DNA of 64,000 bases from Stenoxybacter acetivorans DSM 19021. Lineage in GTDB: Bacteria; Pseudomonadota; Gammaproteobacteria; Burkholderiales; Neisseriaceae. The stretch is from contig NZ_JQKE01000008.1 of the NCBI RefSeq assembly GCF_000745895.1, positions 19,308 to 83,307 of the forward strand, written 5' to 3'. The translations under genes and the position numbers were made by a program. The notes beneath the pieces were generated by a model. It saw only the letters and a list, made by a program, of their open reading frames with translations, did no database searches and had not been told where the DNA came from. Every line of letters begins with the position of its first letter. Position 1 is the first letter of the stretch. This document shows, piece by piece, positions 1-7,825 of the stretch.

Positions 1-272
1 ACCACCAAAATATCTTTATTGGTATTGTCGGGAGATTCCACTCCGGTGCCTATGCGTCCGCCGCTGCCCGGTGAAGTAAAACTGGCATAACTACCAGCCA
101 TTCTTATGGGACTCGAACCGCCACCTGAATCACCTGAATTAGAGCCGCCGCCTGTACCCGGGCTGTTTGATGAGGACGTATTGGGCGAGGAACTGCCACC
201 ACCGCCGCCACCGCAAGCCGTTAAGACAAATGCAACTATCAATAAAGTTGCCATTGCTTTTGTATTGTTCAT
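1..272 (-). CDS. Slam-type surface lipoprotein, paralog (partial, cut by window edge)
   Basis: This is the 5' part of a second copy of the lipoprotein encoded just upstream. The start ATG at 270-272 follows a GGAGGG ribosome site. The first 19 residues are a lipoprotein signal ending in LTAC. After the Cys come six Gly and a Ser/Gly-rich linker, the flexible anchor typical of Slam-exported lipoproteins. The signal peptide and the roughly 55-base leader are nearly identical to the neighbour's, but the linker and the first barrel residues already differ (for example GSYASFTSPGSGG against GSYASFNSSGGG). This points to a tandem duplication with divergence of the exposed part. The C-terminal part lies outside the window. 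Confidence 0.8.
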   Translation of the reverse strand, partial: MNNTKAMATLLIVAFVLTACGGGGGGSSSPNTSSSNSPGTGGGSNSGDSGGGSSPIRMAGSYASFTSPGSGGRIGTGVESPDNTNKDILV

Positions 273-331
273 TGAAAAATCCCTCCATAAAGCGCAGAAA
301 AACACACAAATCGAAAAAATTAAAGCATTAC

Positions 332-1114
332 TTATTGCTTTTTAGCACCAAACGCGCCGCCGAAACCTGCACCCATATTAACAAAAGTACCTGCTATTTC
401 ATCGGCGTTGGGACCGAAAAAATCCCCTTCCATATGGGTACCACTCAATGAACGACCATAAAATTGATGACCATTGATAACACCACTAAGTTCAATGTTA
501 TTAGCAGGTTTTTTATTAATATCAACTATATTGGCAATAGCACCGGATATGGCTTTTTTACCAAAATCCACCGTGAAGTTAGCGGTTGCATCAGCTGTAT
601 TGTACTTCACACCACTCTCCTGGTAATTTACACCCTTGACATAGGCTATACCTGCATATTTGGCAGTACCGCTGATGGGCATATTTTTATCGGGAGTACC
701 TGTTCCTTGTGCGTAAAGATAAATATCCTTACCGCCAAGATAGGCACCATACCGCGCATAACTAAGATTCATGCCGACAACCACATCATTTGCGATCACA
801 AATTTTCCGGCACTGATTCCCGGGTAAACCAATTGAATACGTTTACCGTCCACCACCAAAACATCTTTATTTTTATTGTCGAAAGATTCCACCAAACGAC
901 CTATTTCTGCGCCGCCACCCGACGAGTTAAAGCTGGCATAACTACCGTCCAATCTTCCGGCAATTGAACCATCCGAACCACTCGAATTAGAACCGCCGCC
1001 TGTACCTGGGCTGTTTGATGAGGACGTATTGGGCGAGGAACTGCCACCGCCGCCGCAAGCCGTTAAGGCAAATGCAACCATCAATAAAGTTGCCATTGCT
1101 TTTGTATTGTTCAT
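332..1114 (-). CDS. Slam-dependent surface lipoprotein with TbpB/FHbp-like C-terminal barrel
   Basis: This 260-residue outer-membrane lipoprotein has a signal peptide with lipobox LTAC (Cys20), a Gly/Ser anchor (residues 21-50) and a beta-rich body. The C-terminal motif, GTHMEGDFFGPNADEIAG followed by GAFGAKKQ, is the signature of the eight-stranded barrel of TbpB, FHbp and HpuA-type lipoproteins. Members of this group are usually displayed on the surface by a Slam translocon and often bind host proteins; the ligand here is unknown. I chose the ATG at 1114 over an upstream in-frame start because a GGAGGGG Shine-Dalgarno lies about 7 bases before it and the signal peptide then begins normally. 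A paralog follows 59 bases downstream. No slam gene is in the window. A heptamer tandem array lies upstream and may control expression. Confidence 0.85.
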   Translation of the reverse strand: MNNTKAMATLLMVAFALTACGGGGSSSPNTSSSNSPGTGGGSNSSGSDGSIAGRLDGSYASFNSSGGGAEIGRLVESFDNKNKDVLVVDGKRIQLVYPGISAGKFVIANDVVVGMNLSYARYGAYLGGKDIYLYAQGTGTPDKNMPISGTAKYAGIAYVKGVNYQESGVKYNTADATANFTVDFGKKAISGAIANIVDINKKPANNIELSGVINGHQFYGRSLSGTHMEGDFFGPNADEIAGTFVNMGAGFGGAFGAKKQ

Positions 1115-1205
1115 TGAAAAACCCCTCCATAAAGTACAGAAAAACACACAAATCAAAAAAATTAAAGCATTACCCACCCATCAATTCAAACGACAATATT
1201 TTTCA

Positions 1206-1235
1206 ATAATAATAGACTTTAACAAATCTGGTCAA
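1206..1235 (-). promoter_or_regulatory. candidate sigma70 promoter of the lipoprotein gene
   Basis: On the minus strand TTGACC (1235-1230) is followed by TATTAT, with spacers of 15 or 18 bases depending on which overlapping -10 is used. It lies about 90-120 bases upstream of the lipoprotein ATG. The heptamer array begins about 45 bases farther upstream, so repeat number would change the distance between this promoter and anything bound beyond the array. No transcription start is known. Confidence 0.4.
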
Positions 1236-1280
1236 TATCTGTATTGATTGGCAGTATAATACAACATTATATACATATTA

Positions 1281-1357
1281 TTTTACATTTTACATTTTAC
1301 ATTTTACATTTTACATTTTACATTTTACATTTTACATTTTACATTTTACATTTTACA
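1281..1357. repeat. 11 tandem copies of the heptamer TTTTACA (TGTAAAA on the minus strand)
   Basis: Eleven perfect seven-base units run without interruption and end in a partial TTT. The array is in non-coding DNA, 167 bases upstream of the lipoprotein ATG and upstream of its candidate promoter. Long perfect short repeats of this kind change length by slipped-strand mispairing. The arrangement recalls the TAAA repeats upstream of meningococcal nadA, which tune transcription. A plus-strand reading frame through it gives only a low-complexity peptide and is not a gene. Confidence 0.95.
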
Positions 1358-1497
1358 TTTATTTATCAAATAAACTTGCTTGCTGCTACACTGAATCACA
1401 CTTCAAAAGACACAAAACCACCATCAATACAAGGCAAAATCAAAACAGTTTATTTCAGTGTACTCAAAATGCTTTCTTAGTCGGTTAAACTCTTTTT

Positions 1498-3285
1498 TCA
1501 GGCAGTCCACCACGTACTCAGCACCCAATCACTTGCCTGAAAATACTTCGGTACACGCTGCGGTTTACCGAATTTATCCCAATACACCAAACGGTGATTC
1601 TGGGAATACCAATTGGGTATCACCAAATAGCGATCACGCAAGACACGGTCAAGCGCACGGGCGGCGGCAACGAGTTGGCGGCGATTGTCGAAATGAATAA
1701 AGTGTTTGAGTAATTCGTTCACAGCCGCATCACACAACCCTGCCCAGTTTTTACTGCCGGGCGTTTTGGCGGCTTCGCAACCGTGGTAATCCCATTGTTC
1801 ATTGCCGGGGCTTTCGCTGTTGGCGTACACCACCACAGTTAAATCATAATCAAATTGATTCATGCGCCGCTGATACACGGCGGCATCAACCACGCGCACA
1901 TTTAATTGAATGCCGATTTTGGCTAAGTCACGCTGCCATTTGGCGGTAACACGCTCATAAATTTTACTGTAACTCAAAAACTCCAATACCAACGGCTTGC
2001 CTTGCCTATCCGTCAAACGCCCGTTTTGGTAACGGAAACCGGCCTCTTCCAGCAAATGGCGGGCTTTTAAAAGATTCGGACGAATGCCCAATTTTGAATC
2101 GGTTTGCGGCGGTTCAACCGCAGCTTGGGTAAAAACACTGTTGGGCAAGCGGGTGCGCAGCGGATTTAATACCACCAATTCATCGCTTTCAGGCACCCCT
2201 GCTGCTGCCATTTCGCTGTTGGTGAAATAACTGTTACTGCGGTGATAACTGCCGTAAAACAATTGCCGATTCACAGTTTCAAAATCAAAACTCAGTGTGA
2301 GTGCTTGACGCACACGCAAATCATTCAACGGCGCACGGCGGGTATTCAGCACAAAGCCTTGCATACCGGCGGTGTTGTGTTGTGTGAATTCTTGACGGCG
2401 CAAACCTTTTTTTTGTAAATCAGGATTGTTATAGGCACGCGCCCACAGGCGGGCAATGTTTTCTTGTAGCACATCATATTGCGCTGCTTTCATGCCTTCC
2501 ACTTTAGCGGTTTCATCTTGATAGTATTTGAAGCGCACGGTATCAAAGTTATACATACCCCGCCGTGTTGGCAGATTTTTTGCCCAATATCCGGAATCAC
2601 GCCGAAATTCGCTCATGCGGTTGCCGTTGGTTCGCAAAAATCGATAGGGTCCCGAGCCGATTGGCGGCGTATTGGCAGAAGCGGCCAGACCCTGCGGATA
2701 ACTTTTGTGCGAAAACACCGGCAAACTGCCCAAAATTAAATGCAGTTCAGCGTTTTGGCGTTTAAAATCAAAACGCACGGTATGGTCATCAACAGCGACA
2801 ACTTGTGCCACGTCAGCCCAATAGAATCGATACATCGGCGAGGCGGCGGGATCGGTGGTTAATGTATTAAACGAAGACACCACATCTTTTGCCAACACCG
2901 CATCGCCATTGTGAAAACGCGCCTGCGGATTAAGGGTGAATACCACCGAACGCGCATCTGCCGCCAGCGCGATGTCGTTTGCTAACAAACCATACATGGC
3001 AAACGGCTCATCTTGCCCCTGCACCATAAGCGTATCCAGTGTTAGGGCGGCGATACCGGATTCTTTATCGCCTTTAAGCGTAAATGGGTTAAGTGTGTCG
3101 AAACTGCCGTACATCGGCAAGTTGATGCTGCCGCCTTTGGGTGCGTTGGGATTAACGTATCCGAATGCTTTAAAATCAGCAGGATACTGCGGTTTCTGCC
3201 CCAAACTCATGGCATATTCCGCGTGTACCGGTGTGATGAATACGCACAATAAACTGATGATCGCTGTTTTTTGCCAAAACTTCAT
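1498..3285 (-). CDS. yejA: oligopeptide ABC transporter periplasmic binding protein YejA
   Basis: This 595-residue family 5 extracellular solute-binding protein has a Sec signal peptide (residues 1-22, cleavage after VHA). The mature start, EYAMSLGQKPQYPADFKAFG, and the segment YVNPNAPKGG are characteristic of the YejA subgroup, which binds peptides and microcin C-like compounds for the YejBEF importer. The matching permeases and ATPase are encoded at 11539-15181, so the system is split into two loci about 8 kb apart. An intergenic DUS lies just upstream of the ATG. The gene is full length with no visible damage. The substrate in this organism is inferred only from the family. Confidence 0.92.
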   Translation of the reverse strand: MKFWQKTAIISLLCVFITPVHAEYAMSLGQKPQYPADFKAFGYVNPNAPKGGSINLPMYGSFDTLNPFTLKGDKESGIAALTLDTLMVQGQDEPFAMYGLLANDIALAADARSVVFTLNPQARFHNGDAVLAKDVVSSFNTLTTDPAASPMYRFYWADVAQVVAVDDHTVRFDFKRQNAELHLILGSLPVFSHKSYPQGLAASANTPPIGSGPYRFLRTNGNRMSEFRRDSGYWAKNLPTRRGMYNFDTVRFKYYQDETAKVEGMKAAQYDVLQENIARLWARAYNNPDLQKKGLRRQEFTQHNTAGMQGFVLNTRRAPLNDLRVRQALTLSFDFETVNRQLFYGSYHRSNSYFTNSEMAAAGVPESDELVVLNPLRTRLPNSVFTQAAVEPPQTDSKLGIRPNLLKARHLLEEAGFRYQNGRLTDRQGKPLVLEFLSYSKIYERVTAKWQRDLAKIGIQLNVRVVDAAVYQRRMNQFDYDLTVVVYANSESPGNEQWDYHGCEAAKTPGSKNWAGLCDAAVNELLKHFIHFDNRRQLVAAARALDRVLRDRYLVIPNWYSQNHRLVYWDKFGKPQRVPKYFQASDWVLSTWWTA

Positions 3286-3287
3286 TA

Positions 3288-3470
3288 TCAGGCTGCCTGA
3301 AAGATGTTGTTTGCTTTAATCCAAAAGTAAAAGTATTCGCTGTGGTTTTTGCCAATTATAGCCAAACTGCTTTCTTTTTCATCACGTAACAATCCAAAAT
3401 AATCAACCCATATACGGCAGAAATCGGAATAAAAATCGTATCTATATGCAAAAAACAATTGTTTATCCAT
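3288..3470 (-). CDS. possible small hypothetical protein (60 aa)
   Basis: This is an aromatic-rich open frame starting MDKQLFFAYRYDFY, with AAAAGG five bases before its ATG. It ends only 2 bases before yejA, and its last codons plus stop (FQAA-stop) are supplied by a DUS read on the minus strand. I recognise no family, transmembrane segment or signal. It may be translated, or may be a chance frame in the yejA leader. Confidence 0.25.
   Translation of the reverse strand: MDKQLFFAYRYDFYSDFCRIWVDYFGLLRDEKESSLAIIGKNHSEYFYFWIKANNIFQAA
3290..3301 (+). repeat. DNA uptake sequence, AG-simDUS dialect (first of 23 exact copies)
   Basis: The 12-mer AGGCTGCCTGAA is the window's most frequent long word. 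Plus-strand copies begin at 3290, 12107, 12914, 15639, 20510, 24470, 30602, 31845, 37687, 37786, 39763, 42205, 42557, 46647, 48197, 54524 and 57927. Minus-strand copies begin at 24484, 40274, 46781, 50029, 52401 and 54725. Eleven sit inside the near-palindrome TTCAGGCWGCCTGAA, so the opposite strand there also reads AGGCAGCCTGAA, the Kingella-type dialect. Known role: preferred uptake of kin DNA by the competence pilus. Confidence 0.92.
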
Positions 3471-3586
3471 ATGAACCTTTTCAGATGGTTTTATGCGGCG
3501 AAGCAACCAAACGCCCAAACATGCCTTAAGCATGTTGCGCGTCGGTTGGCATTACCGCGATACTTAGAACCTATGTTCAATAATGT

Positions 3587-3770
3587 TTAAGAACCAATAT
3601 TCAAAAAATTCTTAATAAAATCATATGGCGTATAATTAGCAGATAAACCAAGATAGTAGGTAATCCTTTATGTACCCGAGTGATTTGACAGATAGCCAAT
3701 GGGCGATGATTGAACCGTTTTTTGACATCATATGATTTTATTAAGAATTTTTTTGAACATGGGTTCTTAA
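3587..3770. mobile_element. MITE-like element (~184 bp) with ~41-bp terminal inverted repeats
   Basis: The left arm, 3587-3627, begins TTAAGAACC and ends AATAAAATCATATG. The right arm, 3729-3770, is its reverse complement with only a few differences. Between the arms is a TATAAT box (3631-3636) and the start of an IS5-type transposase frame that runs into the right arm and stops. This is the structure expected of a miniature element made by internal deletion of an insertion sequence. The outer end overlaps the stop codon of the adjacent hydrolase gene, so insertion or excision may have set that gene's 3' end. I saw no clear target duplication beyond TTAA at both tips. Confidence 0.75.
3670..3735 (+). 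pseudogene. N-terminal remnant of an IS5-family transposase
   Basis: This 21-codon frame reads MYPSDLTDSQWAMIEPFF and then meets a stop inside the right inverted repeat. The DLTDSQW..IEPFF segment is the conserved start of IS5/IS427-group transposases. Everything after about residue 18, including the DDE core, is missing. A candidate promoter, TTCTTA with a 16-base gap to TATAAT (3609-3636), precedes it. It cannot encode an active enzyme, and mobility would need a full-length relative elsewhere in the genome. Confidence 0.75.
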
Positions 3771-4855
3771 TCCAACTGTTTTTCTTTCAGCCATGCAGAC
3801 AGAAGATCGGCAATTTTCACATTATTCAGATCAGAGAATGGAAAGTGCGTATTTCCGTGAACTCCTGCTTTGGGCAGATGAACCACCGTTACATCGCCGC
3901 CATGGCTATTGACAACCTCTGCCCACTTGTTCGCCATTTGCAGGCAAGCTCTCCAATAGTCCTTGGCAGGAATTTCGTCAGGAGATTCGGGAATATAGTC
4001 ACCGTAATAGATGATGATCGGTATGCGGGTTAGCTTCCTGAATTCGTCCATTGGTACACCATATGCGCTGAGTGTACTGAATTTATTCGGAATTGGCTCC
4101 GGAACTTCATTTTCAGGGAAGGCAAAATTGCTGCCGGGTTCATACGACACAACCGCTTTGATGTTCGGGCTTTTCATGGCTGTAACCCAACCCGGACCAC
4201 CGCCCTGGGAATGGGTAACAAGAATCCCCGGACCTGTTTCTGCATACAGAGCAACAAGAGCATCAGAAATTACAGCCATATCAAATGGACCGGTATTGGG
4301 TGTCATTTGGCGGAAATACTGATCCAAAGTTTTTGCATCTTTCGGGAACTGCACACCAGAATGGAATTCAGGCCACACGCCTACACGGAATTGCGTGAAC
4401 CACATCTGCTCATCGGCAATCGGAGAAAGGTTCGCGGCCACGGTGCTGCGACCGGCATCTCCCCTGCGTGGCTGATCAATCAGATATACGCTGAAATTAC
4501 GGCGCAGGAATATGTTTTGAAATCCTTCGCGCCCGTCAGGAGTGCTTTCCCAAGTTTTGGAGAACTGCCCTGCACCGTGCAGGAACATAAGCGGGTATTT
4601 ACGAGCATTGACAGGCTTCTGATAAAATACATAGGCGTGATCGCCATGCAGGGTTTGCCCTTGGGGATTTGCCGGTTGTTTAGGGTCAAAAATTCCGGGG
4701 GTCGTGATTACTGTTCCTCCCGCCGCGAAGCTGCCTTGTTCCTTAATTTGGATTATGTCTGCGTTGCTGTTGATACCGTAGGTGGAACATGCTGAGATAA
4801 AAAGACATGCTGCGATCAAAAAAAGCAGGCATGGTTTTGAGATACCGCTACGCAT
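3767..4855 (-). CDS. lipoprotein alpha/beta-fold hydrolase
   Basis: This 362-residue protein has a lipoprotein signal (lipobox ISAC, Cys23) followed by an alpha/beta-hydrolase domain. Visible features are the oxyanion-loop motif FLHGAG (about 91-96), the nucleophile elbow THSQGGG with Ser216, and a C-terminal GVHGNTH containing the likely catalytic His (333 or 337). It probably acts as an esterase or lipase on the periplasmic or outer face; the substrate is unknown. The start at 4855 is supported by a perfect AGGAGG five bases upstream; a longer upstream frame has no such site. No DUS lies in or beside the gene, its 3' end abuts a MITE, and the gene is a single unit flanked by core genes, so later acquisition is plausible. 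Confidence 0.8.
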   Translation of the reverse strand: MRSGISKPCLLFLIAACLFISACSTYGINSNADIIQIKEQGSFAAGGTVITTPGIFDPKQPANPQGQTLHGDHAYVFYQKPVNARKYPLMFLHGAGQFSKTWESTPDGREGFQNIFLRRNFSVYLIDQPRRGDAGRSTVAANLSPIADEQMWFTQFRVGVWPEFHSGVQFPKDAKTLDQYFRQMTPNTGPFDMAVISDALVALYAETGPGILVTHSQGGGPGWVTAMKSPNIKAVVSYEPGSNFAFPENEVPEPIPNKFSTLSAYGVPMDEFRKLTRIPIIIYYGDYIPESPDEIPAKDYWRACLQMANKWAEVVNSHGGDVTVVHLPKAGVHGNTHFPFSDLNNVKIADLLSAWLKEKQLD

Positions 4856-5127
4856 AAATCCTCCTGTAGCACGCCGACTTTTCTCAACCTGTTTGTATTC
4901 GTCAAGAAAAGGTAAGGCTATTGGTTGATCCTTATTTTTCATATACCCACCATGCCGAGTTAAAATTTGAGGCTGTACTTAAGTGGTGCAACCTTTTTTC
5001 ATTCAAACAACCATTTGGTTTACTTTTTTGGTTTAATTGTTATATTTAAAATTGAATTATGGTGTTGTGTCCGCAGTTTATTATAATCTTGTGTTACATC
5101 TCAGTCTGTTTGCACACAGTAAACAGC

Positions 5128-6030
5128 TTATTGATTCTTTAATTGCTCACAAGTAAGCAAAAACACAAAACCATCGCCGCCGCTGGTGGTCAGCCAAGTG
5201 AACGGCAGCTTGGGAAAAGCATGTTCCAAAGCATCACGGTTATGACCAATTTCCACCACCAATACCCCGTGCGGATTTAAATGCGCTGCGGCTTCCTGAA
5301 TAATGCGGCGTACGATGTCCAAGCCATCGCTGCCGCTACCCAAGGCAATTGAAGGTTCTTTGCGGTATTCTTCAGGCAGCCTGCTCATGGAATCGGCATC
5401 AACATAGGGCGGATTGGCGATGATGAGATCATATCTTTCATCAACGCCGTTGAATAAATCAGTGTGTATCAGATGGATACGCTCTTTTAAATCATAGGCT
5501 TCGATATTAATGGCAGCCACTTCCAGCGCATCAAGGCTGATGTCCACGGCATCAATTTGCGCGGCAGGGTAATAATGCGCCAATTGAATCGCCAACGTAC
5601 CGCTGCCGGTGCAAAGGTCTAAAGCACGGTGAACCAATTCTTCATGCTCTATCCACGCATGCAAGGGTTTGCCCATGAGTTCGTAAATAAATGAACGCGG
5701 AATCAAGACGCGTTCGTCCACATAAAATTCAAAATCACCCTGCCATGCCTGATGCGTTAAATAAGGCGCGGGAATGCGCTCGTTGGCACGCTTGTCAATA
5801 ATATCCAAAACAGAAGTTTTTTCTTCAGGCAGCAATCGGGCATCTAAGAAAGGATCCAGCTGATTGAGCGGCAGATGCAATTGATGCAAAATTAAATAAG
5901 CGGCTTCATCATAGGCGTTGTCGCTGCCGTGTCCGAAAACCAATTCGGCTTCATTGAAACGGCTCACGGCAAAGCGCAGAAAGTCGCGCACAGTGTGTAA
6001 TTGGTCGGCGGCAGAAAGATAAACAGACAC
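5128..6030 (-). CDS. prmB: ribosomal protein uL3 N5-glutamine methyltransferase PrmB
   Basis: This 300-residue SAM-dependent methyltransferase of the HemK/PrmB family methylates a glutamine in ribosomal protein uL3 in known homologs. It shows an N-terminal helical domain, the SAM-binding motif DLCTGSG (138-144) and the catalytic NPPY (206-209) that holds the glutamine side chain. The N-terminal sequence and the 300-residue length fit PrmB better than the release-factor enzyme PrmC. It lies 18 bases downstream of the dolP stop in the same direction, so the two may be cotranscribed. Confidence 0.88.
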   Translation of the reverse strand: MSVYLSAADQLHTVRDFLRFAVSRFNEAELVFGHGSDNAYDEAAYLILHQLHLPLNQLDPFLDARLLPEEKTSVLDIIDKRANERIPAPYLTHQAWQGDFEFYVDERVLIPRSFIYELMGKPLHAWIEHEELVHRALDLCTGSGTLAIQLAHYYPAAQIDAVDISLDALEVAAINIEAYDLKERIHLIHTDLFNGVDERYDLIIANPPYVDADSMSRLPEEYRKEPSIALGSGSDGLDIVRRIIQEAAAHLNPHGVLVVEIGHNRDALEHAFPKLPFTWLTTSGGDGFVFLLTCEQLKNQ

Positions 6031-6048
6031 GCGAAATTCCTTGCTTGG

Positions 6049-6756
6049 TTAGGGTTGCTGCACGGCGGGAGCCGGTTCAAAGGTTTGATACAGGGTAATT
6101 ACTTTTTGTACACCGGCGGTGGTGCTGACAGTATCAGTAGCACTTTGCTGTTCAGCAGGCGTTAAGATGCCCATGACGTAAGTAACACCGTTGTAGGTTA
6201 CTATTTTAACTTGATTAGACGAAAATTGCGGGGCATTGAGCAGGTTGGTACGTACTTTGGAGGTAATCCACGCATCATTGGTAACACTGCCGATGCCTCG
6301 GTCAGAATCGGCAACTTCAATATAGCTGTATATTTTCTGTACGGCGGGTTGGGCGCGAGCGATGCGTTCTACTTGTATTTTGTCTGCGTCAGTCGGTACT
6401 TGCCCCAACAGCAGAATTTGGCGGTTATAGCTCACCACCGATAATTTCGGTTCGGCATTTTCGGCGGTTTTGTGGGCATTAAGATAGGATAAAGCATTAT
6501 TTTTAATACGCAATTCCAAAACCTCATCGTCGGCTTGCGCACCGGTAGTGCGCCGATCTACGGCGGATAAAGTGCCAACGGCGGCGGCTCCGCCCAATAC
6601 GGCGGCGGCACAGCCGCTCAAGATGATGAGTGTGGCAGTAAAAAAGAAGAATGTGAATATTTTTTTGATAACAGATTCGGCGTGTTTCAATCCCAATCCC
6701 ACAGCTGGTTGATACAACGCGCTGTTACCAATCATTTGAAATAAACTTGTTTTCAT
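6049..6756 (-). CDS. dolP: BON-domain lipoprotein, DolP/YraP-like
   Basis: This 235-residue outer-membrane lipoprotein carries two BON domains (about 80-145 and 150-220) after a lipobox LSGC. The block AVDRRTTGAQADDEVLELRI and the end GVQKVITLYQ match DolP/YraP proteins, which support envelope integrity and BAM function. The ATG at 6756 has AGGAG seven bases upstream but gives an unusually long positively charged stretch of over 30 residues before the hydrophobic core. An in-frame TTG nearer the signal peptide (before KHAESVIKK) is an alternative. It lies downstream of yraN-diaA, the order also found in enterobacteria. Confidence 0.87.
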   Translation of the reverse strand: MKTSLFQMIGNSALYQPAVGLGLKHAESVIKKIFTFFFFTATLIILSGCAAAVLGGAAAVGTLSAVDRRTTGAQADDEVLELRIKNNALSYLNAHKTAENAEPKLSVVSYNRQILLLGQVPTDADKIQVERIARAQPAVQKIYSYIEVADSDRGIGSVTNDAWITSKVRTNLLNAPQFSSNQVKIVTYNGVTYVMGILTPAEQQSATDTVSTTAGVQKVITLYQTFEPAPAVQQP

Positions 6757-6864
6757 GAGCGGCTCCTAATTTTTTGGTTTGTTTTCAGTCGCAATACCCG
6801 TCAGCTTACACTGAATTTATCGGACACCCAAGTGCAAATTTATGTGTGCAAAACGGTGCTGTCA

Positions 6865-7437
6865 TCACAATCCTTCAAGTAAAACACCGTCGATTTGGCG
6901 GCACAAGGCGTGAATACAAACCAAATGGATTTCCAAAATACGCGCAGGATTGTCGTGCGGGATATTGATTAGTGAATCATCATCACGCAGCAAAGCGGCA
7001 ATTTTACCGCCGTTATTGCCGGTCATCGCCAAAACACACATATCGCGTTCATGGGCTGCCTGAATAGCGGTCAGTAAATTAGAACAATTGCCATCGGCAG
7101 ACAACACGCACAGGATGTCTTTGGGCTTACCCAAGGCTTGTACTTGTGCGCTGTAAACAAATTCGGATTCATCGTTTTCAGCCAGCCTGCTGAGGAGCGC
7201 GGCATTACCGCACAGCGACATTGCCGCCAAATTCATGCGCTTTTGCCGAAAAGAAGCCACCAAATAGGCGGCAAAAACATCGGCCAATGCGGTGTGCATG
7301 CCATTGCCCGCCAGCAAAATTTTGCCGTCGTTCATTAATGCTTGCAGCAAAGCGTGTGCAGCGTGTTCCAGCGGTTCTGCCAGCCAGTCTTGGCAAGAGG
7401 CAATGAGTTCGGCATTGTCTTTAAAATCTTGATTCAT
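6865..7437 (-). CDS. diaA: SIS-domain protein, DiaA/GmhA-like
   Basis: This is a 190-residue sugar isomerase (SIS) fold protein with a glycine-rich phosphosugar loop (LLAGNGMHTA) and an SIS core (LCVLSADGNCSNLLTAIQAA). The family includes sedoheptulose-7-phosphate isomerase GmhA and the DnaA-binding initiation factor DiaA. Position between yraN and dolP is the classical diaA setting and favours that name, but a sugar isomerase role cannot be excluded. The ATG at 7437 lies one base from the yraN stop, giving tight translational coupling. The longer upstream frame overlaps yraN and is not needed. Confidence 0.8.
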   Translation of the reverse strand: MNQDFKDNAELIASCQDWLAEPLEHAAHALLQALMNDGKILLAGNGMHTALADVFAAYLVASFRQKRMNLAAMSLCGNAALLSRLAENDESEFVYSAQVQALGKPKDILCVLSADGNCSNLLTAIQAAHERDMCVLAMTGNNGGKIAALLRDDDSLINIPHDNPARILEIHLVCIHALCRQIDGVLLEGL

Positions 7438-7438
7438 A

Positions 7439-7783
7439 TTATCCCGTAATATTGGTGAGCCATTGCGGTTTCTGTTCGCCTTCCAGTAATATGGCATCAA
7501 TTCGGCAAGGACAATTGATGTGCTGGGTTTGCAAATAGTATTCGGCACTTCGCTGCAATTTGCCGATTTTGCGGCCATCAATGCTGGCGGCGGCTCCGCC
7601 ATAACGTTGATTTTTACGAAAACGCACTTCCACAAAAATCAAATCATTGCCCTGTTTGGCAATTAAATCGATTTCACCAAAAGGACAGTGCCAATTTTGT
7701 GCCACAATGCGACAGCCTTGTGCTTGTAAAAAACGTTTGGCAATTTCTTCTGCCGCTGCCCCCTGCGGGTGATTTAAACGCAT
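7439..7783 (-). CDS. yraN: YraN family (UPF0102) endonuclease-like protein
   Basis: This 114-residue protein shows the conserved GEIDLIA....LIFVEVRFRK pattern of UPF0102. The pattern resembles the E/D...D..EVK active site of restriction-endonuclease-like folds. No biochemical role is firmly established for the family. I placed the start at MRLNHPQGAAAEEIAKRFL because this is the usual family N-terminus; an upstream extension reads into the divergent rsmI. It forms an operon with diaA and probably dolP-prmB. Confidence 0.85.
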   Translation of the reverse strand: MRLNHPQGAAAEEIAKRFLQAQGCRIVAQNWHCPFGEIDLIAKQGNDLIFVEVRFRKNQRYGGAAASIDGRKIGKLQRSAEYYLQTQHINCPCRIDAILLEGEQKPQWLTNITG

Positions 7784-7825
7784 GAATAACCTGTTTATTG
7801 ATTTCAGAGTAAGGAAAGAAAATCG

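Noticed and set aside
1244..1480. Plus-strand open frame through the heptamer array, repeating ILHFTFY
   Set aside because: It is a low-complexity by-product of the seven-base repeat, with no ribosome site and no homology pattern.
3587..3770. Element considered as a Correia-type repeat
   Set aside because: Its ends and internal transposase codons match an IS5-derived MITE, not the Correia terminal sequence.
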